Assembly: GCA_026003255.1 (NCBI GenBank) | Contig: BPGX01000002.1 | Location: 62,001-126,000, forward strand | DNA: 64,000 bases | Reading direction: 5' to 3' | Origin: Bacteroidia bacterium | GTDB lineage: Bacteria > Bacteroidota > Bacteroidia > B-17B0 > Aurantibacillaceae | Shown here: positions 44,767-52,312 of the stretch, in pieces | Layout: every line of letters starts with the position of its first letter | How positions within the stretch are numbered: the first letter of the stretch is position 1 | The notes under the pieces: model-generated | Told to the model about the DNA's origin: nothing | What the model saw: only the letters and a program-made list of their open reading frames with translations | Database searches by the model: none | Position numbers and translations under genes: made by a program

Positions 44767-44869
44767 AAAAAGCAGCAGCACTTTATTAAAATCATCTTAT
44801 TCAACAATTAAATTAAAAAAAACAAAAAACTAAAAACAACATCATTAAAAACCTTAAAAATTAAAAACT

Positions 44870-45163
44870 ATGAAAAAGATAGTCATCACATTAACAGCAG
44901 GGATTATTACAACATTATTATTAAGTAGTTGTCAAAAAACATACACATGTGAGTGTACTGAAACAACTAAGATGATTGATTCTACAGGAGCAACGAATAC
45001 TTTAACAGAAAAGTATTCGTTCACTTATCATGCAAAAAAGAAATATTCAGATGAAGCTTGTTTAAATATGGTTGATGCACAAGCTAAACCTTCATCAACT
45101 TCTAATTCTAATCCAGATGGTCCTGAAGTGATTGATGGTAGTATTCAATGTGAATCAAAATAA
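44870..45163 (+). CDS. Small putative lipoprotein
   Basis: This 97-residue product has a lipoprotein signal peptide (KIVITLTAGIITTLLLSSC; lipobox LSSC) and a short mature domain (KTYTCECTETTKMIDSTGAT, KYSFTYHAKKKYSDEACLN). It has four additional cysteines that could form disulfides. It is not a family I recognise. Its ATG is preceded by an A-rich leader that is identical over 27 nt to that of the lipoprotein at 46951, and it is followed 10 nt later by the left end of an IS30-family element. Its function is unknown. Confidence 0.75.
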   Translation: MKKIVITLTAGIITTLLLSSCQKTYTCECTETTKMIDSTGATNTLTEKYSFTYHAKKKYSDEACLNMVDAQAKPSSTSNSNPDGPEVIDGSIQCESK

Positions 45164-45188
45164 ATAACTACTAAATTCAACTAATAAA

Positions 45189-45310
45189 TGCAACTTTTGG
45201 AGTAAAAAAATTATATTTTTCAAGGAAAGGGAGAAAGAAAATATTCTTTCTCCTCTTTACCCTGATGGAGAGATATTATTTTTGTCCCTTTCCTTCCTAA
45301 AAAAGTTGCA
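45189..45310 (+). repeat. Nested palindromes at the left end of the IS
   Basis: Three perfect inverted pairs are seen. TGCAACTTTT (45189-45198) pairs with AAAAGTTGCA (45301-45310). GGAAAGGGA (45224-45232) pairs with TCCCTTTCC (45285-45293). GGAGAAAGAA (45230-45239) pairs with TTCTTTCTCC (45244-45253) around AATA. The second and third share bases 45230-45232, so they are mutually exclusive. The outermost pair ends 2 nt before the transposase ATG. Confidence 0.85.
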
Positions 45311-45312
45311 AA

Positions 45313-46293
45313 ATGAAACATCTCACCAAAGAGCAAAGATACGCAATAAGTGTAATGAGAACAAAAAATTATTCACTCAAAGAAATAGCAGAAGCTATTG
45401 GTAAAGACAAATCGGTAATTAGTAGAGAGTTAAAGCGAAATTGTGATAAACGGACAGGAGAATATAGATCTGATTTAGCACAACGAAAGTATGAAACACG
45501 AATGAGAAATAAACCTAAAAAGCGATATTTTACAGAAGAAATCAAAGCCGTTGTAGAGGAATTATTAGCGAAAGATTATAGTCCAGAGCAGATTGCAAAT
45601 CGGCTCAAGAAAGAAGGGCGTCCTACAGTAAGCCATGAACGGATATATCAACATATATGGGAAGATAAAAAGAAAGGAGGTAGTTTATACAAGCACTTGC
45701 GAAGGCAAGGTAAAAAGTATAAAAAAAGAGGGAATAAAACCGATAATAGAGGCATTATCAAAAATAGAAAGGATATAGATTTAAGGCCTAAAGAGGTAGA
45801 ATTCAAAAAACGATTTGGAGATTTAGAGATGGATACGATAATAGGAAAAAATCACAAAGGTTGTTTGCTTACCATCAATGATAGAGCAACGGGAATGGTA
45901 TGGATAAGTAAATTACCGGGTAAAAATGCCCATATACTATCAGAAAAAGTAATACACACACTTTCACCAATAAAAGAGTATTTACATACTATTACAGTAG
46001 ATAACGGAAAAGAATTTGCTGCACATGAAAAGATAAGTCAAAGATTAGGTGTAGAAATATATTTTGCAAAACCTTATCAGTCATGGCAAAGAGGAGCAGA
46101 TGAAAATCTAAATGGGCTCATTAGACAATACTTTCCGAAGAAATTATCTTTTGAAAATATCACTGATGAACAGATACAAGAAGTGCAAGACAAACTTAAT
46201 AACAGACCAAGAAAAAGATTGGGTTATCTCTCACCAATAGAGTGCTATACGCACATCTCTCCATCAAACGCTCTCTGTTTTTCTGCAACTTAA
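45313..46293 (+). CDS. IS30-family DDE transposase
   Basis: This 326-residue transposase has an N-terminal HTH (KHLTKEQRYAISVMRTKNYS, LKEIAEAIGKDKSVISRELK) that binds the IS ends. The DDE catalytic core is Asp174 (DLEMDTIIGKNHK), Asp230 (ITVDNGKEFAAHEK) and Glu264 (GADENLNGLIRQYFPKKL), with 33 residues between the last two acidic residues, as in IS30. The reading frame is complete with no stop or frameshift, so it may be active. Its start lies 2 nt after a perfect palindromic arm that could sequester it when transcription comes from outside the element. Confidence 0.95.
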   Translation: MKHLTKEQRYAISVMRTKNYSLKEIAEAIGKDKSVISRELKRNCDKRTGEYRSDLAQRKYETRMRNKPKKRYFTEEIKAVVEELLAKDYSPEQIANRLKKEGRPTVSHERIYQHIWEDKKKGGSLYKHLRRQGKKYKKRGNKTDNRGIIKNRKDIDLRPKEVEFKKRFGDLEMDTIIGKNHKGCLLTINDRATGMVWISKLPGKNAHILSEKVIHTLSPIKEYLHTITVDNGKEFAAHEKISQRLGVEIYFAKPYQSWQRGADENLNGLIRQYFPKKLSFENITDEQIQEVQDKLNNRPRKRLGYLSPIECYTHISPSNALCFSAT

Positions 46294-46573
46294 TTTCTTC
46301 TTTAAGTTATACCAAAGATAATCAACTTCCCAAAAGATTCATACACCCTCCTCTATATCCTTTAACATTTCATCGTATAAAGTGTTTTTTCTTGTTTTGA
46401 TCCCCTTACAATTTTTCTAAAAACTGCTTGTTTGAGTAGAGTTTTCTATAAATATTTACTCATACATCTATTTATTTTTCCAAGATTAAAATTTTATTTA
46501 TATTTGCACCATCAAAAAGTTGCATTTGTGACTTGAATTCACCACTTATAATAACCTACTAAACAAAAAAATT
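46294..46573 (+). other. IS right end and leader of the next lipoprotein gene
   Basis: It contains a 7-bp hairpin over the transposase stop (AACTTAA / TTAAGTT, 46287-46308), then about 190 nt without recognisable features. The promoter box TATATTTG follows at 46499-46506, then the right IS end (46512-46539), then the A-rich leader of the gene at 46574. Confidence 0.5.
46499..46506 (+). promoter_or_regulatory. -7 promoter box just inside the right IS end
   Basis: TATATTTG matches TAnnTTTG and points out of the element. Transcription would begin near 46513, within the right inverted repeat, giving a leader of about 60 nt for ATG 46574. Confidence 0.55.
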
Positions 46574-46903
46574 ATGAAAAAAGTGGTTTTAGGTGGTTTA
46601 ATAATGGTTGTTATATATGGGTTATTCTCTTTTAAAGTAAAGTATAATTATGAACCGAAAGTAAATACTGCCGAGGTAGATCAATATGAGGGTTTATATG
46701 TGTTTGTTGATTCAAAACCAGTTCGGGAATATGAGTATCTTGGGACAGAGAAGGTGGTTTTGACTTTTGGTTCGGGTCAATATCGTGATATAAGAGATAA
46801 GCTTATTAAAAAAGTTAAAAAAGAATATCCACAAGCAAATGGCATTATTTTTCATTTTAATGAAAATGCATCTGATAAGGCAGATGCAATAAAAATAAAG
46901 TAA
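46574..46903 (+). CDS. Small exported protein of unknown function
   Basis: This 109-residue protein has an N-terminal hydrophobic signal segment (KKVVLGGLIMVVIYGLFSFK). It is followed by a small alpha/beta-looking domain: EGLYVFVDSKPVREYEYLGT, KVVLTFGSGQYRDIRDKLIK and EYPQANGIIFHFNENASDKA. There is no lipobox Cys. I do not recognise a named family; the strand-helix-strand pattern and final DAIKIK resemble small periplasmic stress proteins. It may be expressed from a promoter inside the adjacent IS. Confidence 0.65.
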   Translation: MKKVVLGGLIMVVIYGLFSFKVKYNYEPKVNTAEVDQYEGLYVFVDSKPVREYEYLGTEKVVLTFGSGQYRDIRDKLIKKVKKEYPQANGIIFHFNENASDKADAIKIK

Positions 46904-46950
46904 CTTAAAATAAAATTTACTCATAAAATTAACCTTAAAAATTAAAAACT

Positions 46951-47235
46951 ATGAAAAAAGCAACAATCATTTTGACTGCTGTATCACTTCTGACACTTCA
47001 ATCCTGCTATGTATACACAACAAATGTAGGAAAAGGACCACAAGGTAATACAATTATTAAGAAAAAGAATCACTACTTAATAGAAGGCCTCGTTCCATTG
47101 TCAACAGTTGATCTTAATAAAGAAGCAGGCACCTGTGATTTTGAAGTCACTGTAAAATTTTCATTTTTAGATTTTTTAATTGCGGGTATTACCGGCGGCA
47201 TATATACTCCTACTACCGTTATTATAAGAAAGTAA
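46951..47235 (+). CDS. Bor-like small lipoprotein
   Basis: This 94-residue lipoprotein has the signal peptide KATIILTAVSLLTLQSC (lipobox LQSC). The mature region has HYLIEGLVPLSTVDLNKEAG, then FEVTVKFSFLDFLIAGITGG, IYTPTTVIIRK. The last part (GIYTP near the end after a hydrophobic run) is the recognisable core of phage lambda Bor/Iss-like lipoproteins, which in E. coli promote serum survival. The similarity is by motif, not by search. The start shares a 27-nt leader-plus-start segment with the lipoprotein gene at 44870. A terminator follows at 47267. Confidence 0.7.
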   Translation: MKKATIILTAVSLLTLQSCYVYTTNVGKGPQGNTIIKKKNHYLIEGLVPLSTVDLNKEAGTCDFEVTVKFSFLDFLIAGITGGIYTPTTVIIRK

Positions 47236-47266
47236 AAAAAGCATGGTACTCAGTTCAAAGGATAGC

Positions 47267-47307
47267 GCCCCTGCATCCCGTCAATTCCGGATGTGGGGGG
47301 GTTTTTT
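47267..47307 (+). terminator. Rho-independent terminator after the Bor-like gene
   Basis: A stem of CCCCTGCATCC with GGATGTGGGG (one wobble/bulge) is followed by GTTTTTT. This would end the plus-strand accessory transcript. Confidence 0.75.
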
Positions 47308-47313
47308 ATAATA

Positions 47314-47561
47314 ATGATTTTTCTTTCTTCCTGTGCTACGCTTATTCACACGCCATATTAAGCTGTGCCTGGTTATATATTGTAGATTCTGTTGGCGGTT
47401 TGTTGTCTTTTGTTCATCCTGTTATAGGCGGCCTGGCAGTGTTTATACCTGTAAGCATTGATTTTATTACAGGCAGCCACCATACTTTAAATCCATATTC
47501 CCGCTCTGCAAAAGATTTCAAAATAGAAATTAATTTACAAAACAAATGTCCGGATTATTGA
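47314..47561 (+). pseudogene. Decayed small lipoprotein gene
   Basis: ATG 47314 begins a lipoprotein-like start (MIFLSSCATLIHTPY) that hits a stop at 47359-47361. A second frame, open to TGA 47561, encodes YIVDSVGGLLSFVHPVIGGL then AVFIPVSIDFITGSHHTLNP, the kind of C-terminal membrane-like segment seen in small Bacteroidota lipoproteins. The two halves are in different frames with stops between, so the gene looks inactivated. It follows the terminator and lies in the 340-base stretch before the GT2 gene. Confidence 0.5.
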
Positions 47562-47581
47562 TATTGAAAAATTATTTTTTA

Positions 47582-48325
47582 TCATACAAACTGCCCGATT
47601 TTTCTTAAGGGCTTTAAGTACAATGTGTACCACTTTGGTTTTAATTGATTCACTTCCCACGCTTTGCGGTCGTTGATATTGGCTAATATTCTGCTTTTTA
47701 AGGATTGATTGCTTAATCCGCCTACACGCATGGCAACAATATATTCATTAAGATATTCAAAAGGAACCCTGTATTTATACATGTTTCTCAAAATCCATTC
47801 GTAATCCGCTGCTGTGCCCATATCTAATCGATACAATCCATTTTGTTTGTATACTTTTTTAGTCACATAACAGGTAGGATGTGGCGGCATCCAGCCAAAT
47901 AAAAATGATTCTGGACTGTATTTTCCTGCCTTCCATTTTCTTACAATCTTTTGCGTGTTGTTTCTATCTACATAATATAAATTAGCATATACACCCTGAA
48001 AGTCCGAATGAAACAATGAGACAATATTTTCAACAACTTTATTATGCACAAAAAAATCATCGGCGTGTAAAATACCTATAATTTCTCCGCTGGCCTGATC
48101 AATGCCTTTATTTATAGCATCATATAAACCTTTATCTTTTTCTGAAATAATTTTTCGGTTTGGAAATGAAAACTGTTTTACAATTTGTAATGTATTATCA
48201 GAAGAACAATTGTCAACAATAATATGCTCAATCTCTGTATACGATTGCTGATAGATGGACTTTATACAGTCCTCAATAGTATCTGCATTATTAAAACTTG
48301 GTGTAATAATACTCACTGTCTTCAT
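47582..48325 (-). CDS. Glycosyltransferase family 2
   Basis: This 247-residue GT-A enzyme starts VSIITPSFNNADTIEDCIKS and has IEHIIVDNCSSDNTLQIV. The metal-binding region is GIDQASGEIIGILHADDFF, and the acceptor-side segment is LYRLDMGTAADYEWILRNMY. No membrane helix is present. It overlaps the HddC-GmhB gene by 4 nt and is the last gene of a minus-strand run with gmhA and phoH, so it likely uses or builds on the heptose product. Confidence 0.9.
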   Translation of the reverse strand: MKTVSIITPSFNNADTIEDCIKSIYQQSYTEIEHIIVDNCSSDNTLQIVKQFSFPNRKIISEKDKGLYDAINKGIDQASGEIIGILHADDFFVHNKVVENIVSLFHSDFQGVYANLYYVDRNNTQKIVRKWKAGKYSPESFLFGWMPPHPTCYVTKKVYKQNGLYRLDMGTAADYEWILRNMYKYRVPFEYLNEYIVAMRVGGLSNQSLKSRILANINDRKAWEVNQLKPKWYTLYLKPLRKIGQFV

Positions 48326-49554
48326 TCAGAAAAACATTTTGCAAAATCAAATAAATCACGAAACTTAAAATCAAACGGAATGTGCAATTCATCTTTGTTT
48401 GTTAAATAGACAGCATACATGCCCGCATTGTGAGCAAACTGCATATCTGACAAACTGTCTCCTATCATGATGGATTTAGAAAAATCAATGTCCTGAAAAT
48501 CTTCCTTGGCTTTCAAAGCCATGCCGATATTGGGTTTTCGCATGATAGATTTCATTGATTCTAATTGTGGTGCGTAATAAATTTTATCTATAATAATATT
48601 TTCCTTCGCTAATGTATTCAGAAGATGTTCGTGTATTTTATTTAAATCTTCTTCGGTCATTAAACCCTTACCAATCCCTTGCTGATTAGTTACTATGATT
48701 ATTCTTCCAAATTTTTGTCTTAAAATTTTCAGGGCATCCACAACATTCTCTAACCATTCAAACTCTGCAATCGTTTTTACATAATCGTTTTCTAATTTTT
48801 TATTAATCACGCCATCTCTATCTAAAAATAATGTCCACGAATGGTTAATGTTTAAATGTTTTAGAGAAGCAAAATCTTTTTGTGCTTGATGATAATCTAC
48901 TGGAATTCCAATGTCAATAAAATAATCATTCACCTTAAATACCTGAACAGGATACTTATGAATAATTTTTTCAAGGAAATCCCTTTCAAATGAAAAAACT
49001 TTTTGTGAAGGAATATTAGATAAAAAAAAATGTTTGTTTAATAAATACACACCAGCATTAATCCATCCATCTTTCAAAACGCTTGATTTTTCAGCAAATC
49101 CTGAAATAGTATTGTTTTGAATATCTACAAATCCATATCTATTAGATTGTTGAACATATTTTAATGCAAGTGTCAAATTATTTTTCTCGTATTCATTAAT
49201 AAATTTTGTTATGTCTAAATTCAAAAATGTGTCTCCATTTAATATCAATACTTTATCATAAGGAATTTGATTTAAGGCATACGCAATGGCACCGCCCGTT
49301 CCAAGTGGTTCTTCTTCTTTGATGTAATGTATTCTCAATGAATGAAAATTGTTTTGAAAATACGAAGATATTTTTTCGGCTTTGTAGCCAATAGAAATGT
49401 AAACTTCTTTTATTCCCTGAACCTGTAACTGTTTTAATAAATAATACAAAAACGGTTTCCCTGCTACATTGGCCATGGGCTTTGGAATGTCTGGAATTAA
49501 GTGCTTTAATCGGGTTCCAAGGCCACCAGCCAGAATTAATGCAGGTATAGGCAT
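48322..49554 (-). CDS. Fused sugar nucleotidyltransferase (HddC-like) and heptose-bisphosphate phosphatase (GmhB-like)
   Basis: This 410-residue bifunctional protein has two domains. Residues 1-225 are a nucleotidyltransferase (IPALILAGGLGTRLKHLIPD, GTGGAIAYALNQIPYDKVLI, and ILNGDTFLNLDITKFI). This is the guanylyl- or adenylyltransferase type that activates heptose-1-phosphate. Residues 238-410 are a HAD-family phosphatase (WTLFLDRDGVINKKLENDYV, IIIVTNQQGIGKGLMTEEDL, SIMIGDSLSDMQFAHNAGM) like GmhB, which removes the C7 phosphate. Together with gmhA this supplies two or three steps of D-glycero-D-manno-heptose activation. No matching HddA/HldE kinase is in the window. Fusions of these activities are known, but the pairing is worth noting. 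Confidence 0.82.
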   Translation of the reverse strand: MPIPALILAGGLGTRLKHLIPDIPKPMANVAGKPFLYYLLKQLQVQGIKEVYISIGYKAEKISSYFQNNFHSLRIHYIKEEEPLGTGGAIAYALNQIPYDKVLILNGDTFLNLDITKFINEYEKNNLTLALKYVQQSNRYGFVDIQNNTISGFAEKSSVLKDGWINAGVYLLNKHFFLSNIPSQKVFSFERDFLEKIIHKYPVQVFKVNDYFIDIGIPVDYHQAQKDFASLKHLNINHSWTLFLDRDGVINKKLENDYVKTIAEFEWLENVVDALKILRQKFGRIIIVTNQQGIGKGLMTEEDLNKIHEHLLNTLAKENIIIDKIYYAPQLESMKSIMRKPNIGMALKAKEDFQDIDFSKSIMIGDSLSDMQFAHNAGMYAVYLTNKDELHIPFDFKFRDLFDFAKCFSE

Positions 49555-49555
49555 G

Positions 49556-50140
49556 TTATTTATTTTTTGGGAAGAGATGTTCTTCTACCAATTGACAAAT
49601 TGTATGACCAATCATTATATGTGATTCCTGAATACGTGGCGTATCATTGCTTGGGACATTAATTAAAATATCCACGATTTCTTTCATTTTACCGCCACTT
49701 TCACCTGTAAATCCTATTGTGAGCGATCCAATCTTTTTGGCTTCTATAATGGCATTGGTGACATTTCTGGAATTACCACTTGTAGAGAGTCCAATCAGAA
49801 TATCCTGTGGCTGCATCATAGCTTTTACAAGACGTGCAAAAATTTCATCATAGCTATAATCGTTTGCTACTGCAGTAATATAACTTGTATTAACGTGCAA
49901 TGCTTCAGAATACAATGGTTGTCGGTCATAATAAAAACGGCCGCTTAATTCAGCAGCAAGATGTTGAGCGTCGGCAGCACTTCCGCCATTTCCACACCAC
50001 AATACTTTTCCTTTATTTTTGTAGCACTCAATGATTTTTTGAGTTATGAATTCTACTTTACTGATTAGTTCTAAATTAGAAACAATTTGTTGTTTGGTTT
50101 GAATGGACTTTTGAAAAGCGGATAAAATTTGTTCTTTCAT
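49556..50140 (-). CDS. gmhA: Phosphoheptose isomerase
   Basis: This 194-residue SIS-domain enzyme converts sedoheptulose 7-phosphate to D-glycero-D-manno-heptose 7-phosphate. Motifs include KVLWCGNGGSAADAQHLAAE (residues about 45-64), DILIGLSTSGNSRNVTNAII, and the C-terminal IQESHIMIGHTICQLVEEHL. Length and motifs match GmhA. The next gene (HddC-GmhB) begins 1 nt after its stop, and its ATG overlaps the phoH stop by 1 nt, so the heptose genes are in one operon with phoH. Confidence 0.93.
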   Translation of the reverse strand: MKEQILSAFQKSIQTKQQIVSNLELISKVEFITQKIIECYKNKGKVLWCGNGGSAADAQHLAAELSGRFYYDRQPLYSEALHVNTSYITAVANDYSYDEIFARLVKAMMQPQDILIGLSTSGNSRNVTNAIIEAKKIGSLTIGFTGESGGKMKEIVDILINVPSNDTPRIQESHIMIGHTICQLVEEHLFPKNK

Positions 50141-51090
50141 TATTCAATAGATTTATATTGTTGAATAATTTGCTTGACTAATGGATGCCTTACGATATCT
50201 GATTCATCCAGATATAGAAACGCTATTTCTTTTATTGGTTTGAGAATTTGTAGGGATTGAAGTAAACCAGATGGTTGTTTGCTTGGTAAATCAATTTGAG
50301 TAATATCACCAGTTATGACAAATTTGGCATTATTGCCCATTCTGGTTAAAAACATTTTCATCTGGCTTTGTGTAGTGTTTTGTGCTTCGTCTAATATGAC
50401 AAAAGCATTGTCTAATGTACGACCACGCATAAATGCCAATGGAGCAATTTGAATGGTTCTATTTTCAAGATAAAGTTGCAATTTATCCGCTGGGAGCATA
50501 TCGGCGAGCGCATCGTAGATGGGCTGCATGTAAGGGTCTAATTTTTCTTTTAGATCTCCTGGTAAAAAGCCGAGATTTTCTCCTGCTTCTACTGCTGGAC
50601 GGGTTAAAATAATACGTTTTACCTGTCTATTTTTTAAAGCTCTTACAGCCAATGCCACAGCGGTATAGGTTTTTCCCGAACCTGCTGGTCCTATTGCAAA
50701 TACAATATCGTGTTTTTCAACAGCGGCTACAAGCCGTCGTTGATTCGGTGTTCTCGCTTTGATGACAATGCCATTATTACCATATAAGATAATATTTTGA
50801 TGATTGTTCCAATCTTCATCTTTTTGTTTTTTTTCATCTATTTCGCTCATAAGGTTTTCAATAACTGAAATCGTTAAATAACCAAAATCATCGTAATACT
50901 TTAATAATTGCTTCCACTTATTTTCAAATAATTGTACCTCTTGTAATGTGCCAATTAACTTAATAGAATGTCCCCGTGCGATGATCTTTAGTGTGGGAAA
51001 ATATTTACGAATTATATTTAATTTCTCATCATTGACACCGTAGATTTCTACGGGATTAATGCTATCGATTTCTACTTGTTTCTCTACCAA
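50140..51090 (-). CDS. PhoH family ATPase
   Basis: This 316-residue cytoplasmic protein has an N-terminal KH-like domain (residues about 15-80, GVNDEKLNIIRKYFPTLKII, IKLIGTLQEVQLFENKW). The PhoH P-loop ATPase domain has the Walker A motif AIGPAGSGKTYTAVALAVRA, the segment RTLDNAFVILDEAQNTTQSQ (Walker B) and GNNAKFVITGDITQIDLPS. Members are linked to RNA metabolism and phosphate stress. The only start is TTG 51090, placed 12 nt downstream of a TATATTTG promoter box. It leads the minus-strand operon phoH-gmhA-hddC/gmhB-GT2. Confidence 0.92.
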   Translation of the reverse strand: MVEKQVEIDSINPVEIYGVNDEKLNIIRKYFPTLKIIARGHSIKLIGTLQEVQLFENKWKQLLKYYDDFGYLTISVIENLMSEIDEKKQKDEDWNNHQNIILYGNNGIVIKARTPNQRRLVAAVEKHDIVFAIGPAGSGKTYTAVALAVRALKNRQVKRIILTRPAVEAGENLGFLPGDLKEKLDPYMQPIYDALADMLPADKLQLYLENRTIQIAPLAFMRGRTLDNAFVILDEAQNTTQSQMKMFLTRMGNNAKFVITGDITQIDLPSKQPSGLLQSLQILKPIKEIAFLYLDESDIVRHPLVKQIIQQYKSIE

Positions 51091-51101
51091 TTTTTTTGGA
51101 A

Positions 51102-51109
51102 CAAATATA
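51102..51109 (-). promoter_or_regulatory. -7 promoter box of phoH
   Basis: The minus-strand sequence TATATTTG matches TAnnTTTG, ending 11 nt before the TTG start at 51090. It supports that non-ATG start. Confidence 0.6.
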
Positions 51110-51160
51110 ATTGATTTTTTTATCTCTAATGATGCAATAGAATATTTTTTGTACTGGGGT

Positions 51161-52252
51161 TTAAACGTACTTATCGCCCTTTTGAACTCTTATTTCATTG
51201 ACGATGTTTTTTATTTCCTGCTCCTTATCTTTTTTACAAATCAATAACATGTTATCTGATTCAACTACTACAAAGTCATTCAATCCTACTAATACAACTA
51301 ATTTGTCATTGGGCATATTTATCAAGCAATTCGATGTATTGTAGATCATTACATTTTTCCCTGAAACGGCATTTTTATTCTGATCTTTTTCTAAATGCGT
51401 GTACAAAGATTTCCATGTTCCTATATCACTCCAACCTAAAACAGAAGATCTAACATAAACATTATTTGCTTTTTCGAGAATGGCATAATCAATAGATATA
51501 TTTTTACAAACGCTGTATGCTTTCTCAATGAATTTGGTTTCTTCGCTGGTATAATAAACTCCTTTTCCTTCTTCAAATATGATAGCCAACTCTTTATCGT
51601 ATTTTTCAAAGGCGTGTATGATGCTTGAAACACTCCAAACAAACATACCTGTATTCCATAAGAACTCTCCACTCTTAACAAAATACCGTGCCATTTCAAG
51701 ATTGGGTTTTTCAATAAATGTTTTTACCTTAAAAATTTTTGATTTTTCTTCATTATTGGCATCATGAATGTATTGAATGTAACCATATCCTGTATTAGGA
51801 CGTGTCGGCTTAATACCTATTGTGATTAAACAATCTTCTTCTTGCGCTTTTTTAAAACACTCTTGAACGACTTTTACAAATGTTCTTTCTTTTTGAATGA
51901 TGTGATCGCTTGAAAGTACTAACATCACAGCGTTAGGGTCTTTTTCTTTTAGTTTATAGGCAGCATAAGCCACGCAGGGGGCAGTATTTTTTCGATAGGG
52001 TTCTAACCAGATATTTTCTTCTGAAAGTTCAGGAAGCTGTTGTTTTACAAGCTGTTCATAATCTTTATTTGTAATTACAACAATTCTGCTTTTATCACAA
52101 ATTAACTGCGATCTTCTAAACGTATCTTGTAAAAGAGTGGTTCCTTTATTTAGTACATCAAGAAACTGCTTTGGTTTTTTAGAAGTACTTAATGGCCAAA
52201 ATCTTGTCCCTGCGCCACCTGCCATTATTATTACATAACAATTATTTGTCAT
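51161..52252 (-). CDS. manC: Mannose-1-phosphate guanylyltransferase
   Basis: This 363-residue nucleotidyltransferase makes GDP-mannose from mannose-1-phosphate and GTP. It starts VIIMAGGAGTRFWPLSTSKK with the signature loop and continues PKQFLDVLNKGTTLLQD. It has VMLVLSSDHIIQKERTFVKV, the sugar-site TFIEKPNLEMARYFVKSGEF and LWNTGMFVWSVSSIIHAFEK, and ends with a nucleotide-binding beta-helix-like tail. It lacks the extra PMI domain of bifunctional ManC/AlgA. GDP-mannose can feed the mannose- or fucose-type branch of the glycan. It lies 70 nt upstream of phoH. Confidence 0.9.
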   Translation of the reverse strand: MTNNCYVIIMAGGAGTRFWPLSTSKKPKQFLDVLNKGTTLLQDTFRRSQLICDKSRIVVITNKDYEQLVKQQLPELSEENIWLEPYRKNTAPCVAYAAYKLKEKDPNAVMLVLSSDHIIQKERTFVKVVQECFKKAQEEDCLITIGIKPTRPNTGYGYIQYIHDANNEEKSKIFKVKTFIEKPNLEMARYFVKSGEFLWNTGMFVWSVSSIIHAFEKYDKELAIIFEEGKGVYYTSEETKFIEKAYSVCKNISIDYAILEKANNVYVRSSVLGWSDIGTWKSLYTHLEKDQNKNAVSGKNVMIYNTSNCLINMPNDKLVVLVGLNDFVVVESDNMLLICKKDKEQEIKNIVNEIRVQKGDKYV

Positions 52253-52312
52253 ATAGGGTTATTATCATTGAGACAAAAGTAATTAAAATACAAGACACTT
52301 GTTGAATAAAAA

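Larger units (their letters stand above)
44491..44869. other. Intergenic region with promoter and structured leader
   Basis: It holds a plus-strand promoter box (44596-44603) followed by about 265 nt without a gene. Structures include a 9-bp inverted repeat (44650-44658 with 44710-44718), an outer TCACC/GGTGA pair (44635-44639 with 44726-44730) and a separate 7-bp hairpin (TGTGCAA / TTGCACA, 44749-44766). The remaining part (44770-44869) is an A-rich leader. I see no reading frame longer than a few codons. Confidence 0.55.
45174..46539 (+). mobile_element. IS30-family insertion sequence
   Basis: The element is about 1366 bp, bounded by imperfect inverted repeats. The left end at 45174-45201 matches the reverse complement of the right end at 46512-46539 at 24 of 28 positions (shared core AAATGCAACTTTT). 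It encodes one intact transposase (45313-46293). The left non-coding part holds nested palindromes (45189-45310), and the right part holds an outward promoter box. I could not see a clear target-site duplication. Shorter boundaries based on inner TGCAACTT motifs near 45301 and 46293 are possible but less supported. Confidence 0.7.
47236..47581. other. Gap between the Bor-like gene and the GT2 gene
   Basis: This 346-nt stretch holds the terminator of the plus-strand island (47267-47307) and a decayed lipoprotein gene (47314-47561). It ends immediately at the stop of the minus-strand GT2 gene. Nothing else is visible. Confidence 0.6.

Noticed and set aside
45301-46293. Shorter IS boundaries at the inner AAGTTGCA/TGCAACTT motifs
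   Set aside because: The outer ends at 45174 and 46539 match over 24 of 28 bases, far longer than the inner 8-bp match.
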